Under the pieces are notes generated by a model. That model was not told the DNA's origin. It did not search any database and was given only the letters and a program-made list of their open reading frames with translations. This document shows positions 61,183 through 64,000 of a stretch of DNA of 64,000 nucleotides, piece by piece; the stretch's first letter is position 1; the number at the start of each line of letters is the position of its first letter. The stretch is from Gracilariopsis chorda (lineage: Eukaryota > Rhodophyta > Florideophyceae > Gracilariales > Gracilariaceae), in the NCBI GenBank assembly GCA_003194525.1, contig NBIV01000081.1, forward strand, positions 186,001-250,000. Direction: 5' to 3'. Made by a program: the position numbers and the translations under genes.

Positions 61183-62229
61183 CACATTAGAGTTAGTCGA
61201 TGATCATTTATGCGTAAAGAGAGAAGGAGTGCTTGTTTTCTTACTCGAATCTTGCTTCCCATTGCACCATACAGCAATTGCGAAAGTGTGGCGGGTATGT
61301 GCTTGGTGTTACAGTTTCCACACTTTCAGGCAACAAGACGAGCGTTTCTAGCCACTCTGATTCGCTCTATGTTTGTGAAACTGTGAAACTGTGATTTCCC
61401 GGATCCCCCCAGTCTTCTTTGTACTGTTAGACAGCTACCACAAGCAACAACATGGACTATCCCATGACAAAACCTACACCGAAACAAGTCGTTCAGATGC
61501 TCACAAACTTTCTACGGACAGAGGATAAGTGTAAGCGCCGCAAAAGAGCGGCGCCGAGAATTTTTTTGTTTTGTCTGTCTGTGTCTTCTTTTCTTCAAAT
61601 TCATTGTGCAAGCGAGGGCAGTGAAGCTAAGCTACTTATATGCTTCTCGTTTGTAACAGAAATCTTACACGTGGCAAGTAGCTGGAGGGTTACTTGCCGT
61701 GCTACCCAAGAGAATACAGAATGATGTCATTGCTAACATATGTCATTGCTGTCTTACACGTGTCTCACACGTATGACACGATCCTCTCCACAGTGCCTGC
61801 CACGGGTCTGGCGTTTGAACTCTATATAAACTGTACTCAACCTTTTGAAGTTGTCTTTCGCAGCTTTTGTGATATAAAATCGCTCTCCGACTGTTTTTCA
61901 ACTTTTGATAAACGGTCGAAAGTCAACGTTCGCGGATTCTTTTGCACAGAATCAGATTTGCACTCGCGGGCGGCCCACTCAATCTTGGTTCACGGCTAAG
62001 TCTGTGCGCTTCTCTGACTACCGTGCAAATTAAGAATCCCCCAAAAGAGAGTACACCACATGTTGCTCGTATGCAGCCAAACAATCTTCGGGTCGCGGAA
62101 GTACAAGATATGTGCTTAAAGCATTATAAATAGCAAACAATCATATCAGACATGCAAAATGCTTAGATATGCATATTCAGTCTTCATCAATCTTTGATAA
62201 ATCAAATGCTTAATTCTTAAACAAAGTTG
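61183..62229. other. Flank of the transposase, possible small divergent gene
   Basis: From 61452 the plus strand reads MDYPMTKPTPKQVVQMLTNF and meets a good donor GTAAGC at 61531, with a strong polypyrimidine tract and CAAG near 61612. A first exon is possible, but no family is recognised. An inverted repeat (GAAAGTGTGG at 61282 and CCACACTTTC at 61318) lies in between. The rest shows no gene. Confidence 0.3.
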
Positions 62230-63800
62230 TTTTTTATTCGTCCAGTATCAATGGCCGTCAGCGATAGAACTTCAATCTTCTTGCATTAACAGGTTGTCTT
62301 GTCACTCTACCGTGCATACTTTTCAGTTCATAGCGAAGGTAATTGGCACTAGTCACACGGCATGGGCAAAAGTACTTGGTTGCAAATGCAGGCCATTTCT
62401 TAGCAGGGTTAAGTTCTTTGCCTTTGCAGATGAGTGCCTCATCACCAACGTTAAATAGGATAATTCGCATATGTCTACTCTTCGGTTAAGATTGATCCTC
62501 AATCCTCTTCAATCGTCTCGGGATCAAAGTATCTAGTTCCAATTTACGATGAGTCTCAGCGGCATCTAGAAGTAATGGGGTGGCGTCATCATTATTCATT
62601 CGGGTAGGAATTCCGTAGAGGAGTTCAAGAGGTGACCTGCCTCCTCGATGTGAACGCCAATATACTTATAGGACACCGGGAATTGCTTCATCTCAAGAAG
62701 TAGGAGACTCTAAAACGGTTTTCCTCATAGCATTCTTCAAAGATCCAATCAACTTCTCCACTCTTCTTTTCACATTCTGATTACCAAGGTCTAGACAGGT
62801 CTGTAATTCCTCCAATTTCGGTAATCATATGATGACATCGAACGGGGGTTCTTCAACAACTAGGAAGTTCAAATGTATGGGGTAGTGCGCGCGATCGTCC
62901 TACTCAGATGAATTGTCCCGGAACGGTGACGGTGGGTATCACTCAGCGGGGTGTAAAGCCGTGCGGCTACCGAGTCGGAAAAGGCGGAACGGTGAAGGTG
63001 CGGAGTATCGCAGAGCCCTCTGTTGTGAGGCCGAGTACGGAGACACGCGTAGCCCAAAAAGATACCACGCGCCTAAGCAGAGAGCCGATGTAACGGTAAA
63101 TATCCGATACGGCGCAGCTTGTACAGGAATTTGACGAGCTGCGTCTCCTACTACGACTTAGGATCCGTGCCAAGGAACTAAGGCGAAGAACGTAGTAGGA
63201 AGCACCTTGGGTTTAATTGGTGAGGGCGTCGGCCGCGCTAGCGGAAAATAAATATCTAGCTGGGCGTCGCCACACGTGTATGGCTTACCGTTCGTGGGGC
63301 ACTAGCTGCCATCGGCATACACGTGTGCTACTACAAATACGACACTAGCCGACTAGCAGAAGGGCTCCTACAGCCAGAACACCACTCCTATAAACGGTCT
63401 TCACTTCCTTACAAAATATGTTCTCGAACTTCCAAAGGTTACTGGTATATTCCGTAATATCCCCTACACAACAGATGAGGTTCCATCAGCCACCGTTATC
63501 TTTCCAGTGGTAGATTCTGGAGATAAGCCAAGTCCTTCTGCAAATGAAAGGGACATAAGATTCGGTACTGTTCCAGACTCCAATAACGCTGCAACAGACG
63601 TTCCATATACCTTCACTGAGACAACTTTTAGTGTTCTAGTGGGTGAATCTGTCTGCGTAGCAGTCATTGCTCGAGATGCAATATTCTTCACGAATAACTT
63701 CTTGATTTGCTTCTTGGCTTCATCAGCGTCTCTGCGCAAACGTTGTCCAAACGTGAGGGCACATGAGGCATTGACAAGTTCAATCAACACGTAGTACTTC
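62230..63800 (-). mobile_element. Broken Ty3/gypsy-like LTR retroelement fossil
   Basis: Read on the minus strand, the segment at about 63464-63790 resembles a retropepsin domain. The segment at about 62258-62700 is the C-terminal part of an integrase with its GPY/F-like tail (a YWRSHRGGRSPLELLYG block, then a short chromatin-side module). The reverse transcriptase and RNase H expected between them are not seen; about 600 bases of unrelated-looking DNA lie there instead. No LTR pair is visible and the element may run off the right edge. It is a broken, internally deleted relic with several breaks; age unknown. Confidence 0.75.
63271..63327. repeat. Perfect 12-bp inverted repeat
   Basis: CACACGTGTATG and CATACACGTGTG are separated by 33 bases. 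Both arms contain the E-box CACGTG. It lies in the block that separates the two retroelement domains. Confidence 0.8.
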
Positions 63801-64000
63801 CCAACATGATCCGGTATGGCTGACTTTCGTTTAGTTGAAGCTTTCTTCTTTTTCGCTGTTCTTCGAGTGGAAGTTCTCTACCGAATGGAGGGGAGTGGCC
63901 TAGGCTCTTTCTCCCGGACGTTCATAGGAACGCGCTCTATTGGATTCAGCAAGGGAAGAATATTGGCGTCTGATGCCTTATGTTGCTTCGGCAGGGCCTG

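Noticed and set aside
1-64000. CRISPR arrays, bacterial operons, riboswitches and rRNA genes
   Set aside because: No regularly spaced direct repeats, no Shine-Dalgarno-led gene strings and no rRNA sequence; gene content is plainly eukaryotic nuclear.

Overview
The window looks like nuclear DNA of a photosynthetic, intron-poor eukaryote, most likely a florideophyte red alga of the Chondrus crispus kind. The case rests on a plastid-type phosphoribulokinase with a transit-like leader, an isoamylase without a transit peptide (as expected for cytosolic floridean starch), almost entirely single-exon genes with GC-rich codon use, and gene-dense GC-rich islands separated by AT-richer deserts full of transposon debris. 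The species is an inference; no rRNA or organelle marker is present.

Layout. 0-3 kb: a broken reverse-transcriptase fossil and debris. 3.1-7.7 kb: a carotenoid cleavage dioxygenase (-) and the LCB1 subunit of serine palmitoyltransferase (+). 7.7-10.2 kb: no gene seen. 10.2-27 kb, the first dense island: an SR-type splicing protein (-), a bifunctional-nuclease/UVR protein (+), histone H1 with one clear intron (-), phosphoribulokinase (+), tRNA-Glu(CTC) (-), TRAPPC8 (+), an ELO fatty-acid elongase (-), an SLC35B-type PAPS-transporter-like protein (-) and a CDCA7/4CXXC-R1 zinc-finger protein (-). 27-39.9 kb: a desert with dispersed and tandem repeats, hairpins, one small secreted cysteine-bearing protein with a TATA box and one short hypothetical. 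39.9-55.3 kb, the second island: a mitochondrial-carrier protein (-), a type I membrane protein of unknown family (+), isoamylase (-), a small single-pass membrane protein (+), a GATA factor (-), an orphan 389-residue protein (-) and DPH4 (+). 55.3-64 kb: a transposon-rich end with a SANT-like/DUF6818 protein, a decayed class V aminotransferase (MOCOS-like) pseudogene that abuts a PIF/Harbinger transposase, and a broken Ty3/gypsy-like fossil.

Most genes are housekeeping genes without operon logic. Recurrent themes are divergent pairs with CCAAT-bearing spacers (SR protein/BFN, isoamylase/51.5 kb gene), convergent pairs with TG-rich 3' flanks, and plastid leaders with an early Phe (PRK, BFN, the 51.5 kb protein). 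The PAPS transporter, LCB1, ELO and TRAPPC8 all belong to the secretory and lipid side of the cell.

The most interesting loose ends are a three-copy dispersed repeat with conserved hairpins and a GA tail, the cluster of six exact E2F-like sites above histone H1, the frame discontinuity in the BFN gene, the junction between the pseudogene and the transposase, and several lineage-specific proteins. I did not find a clear new multi-gene system.
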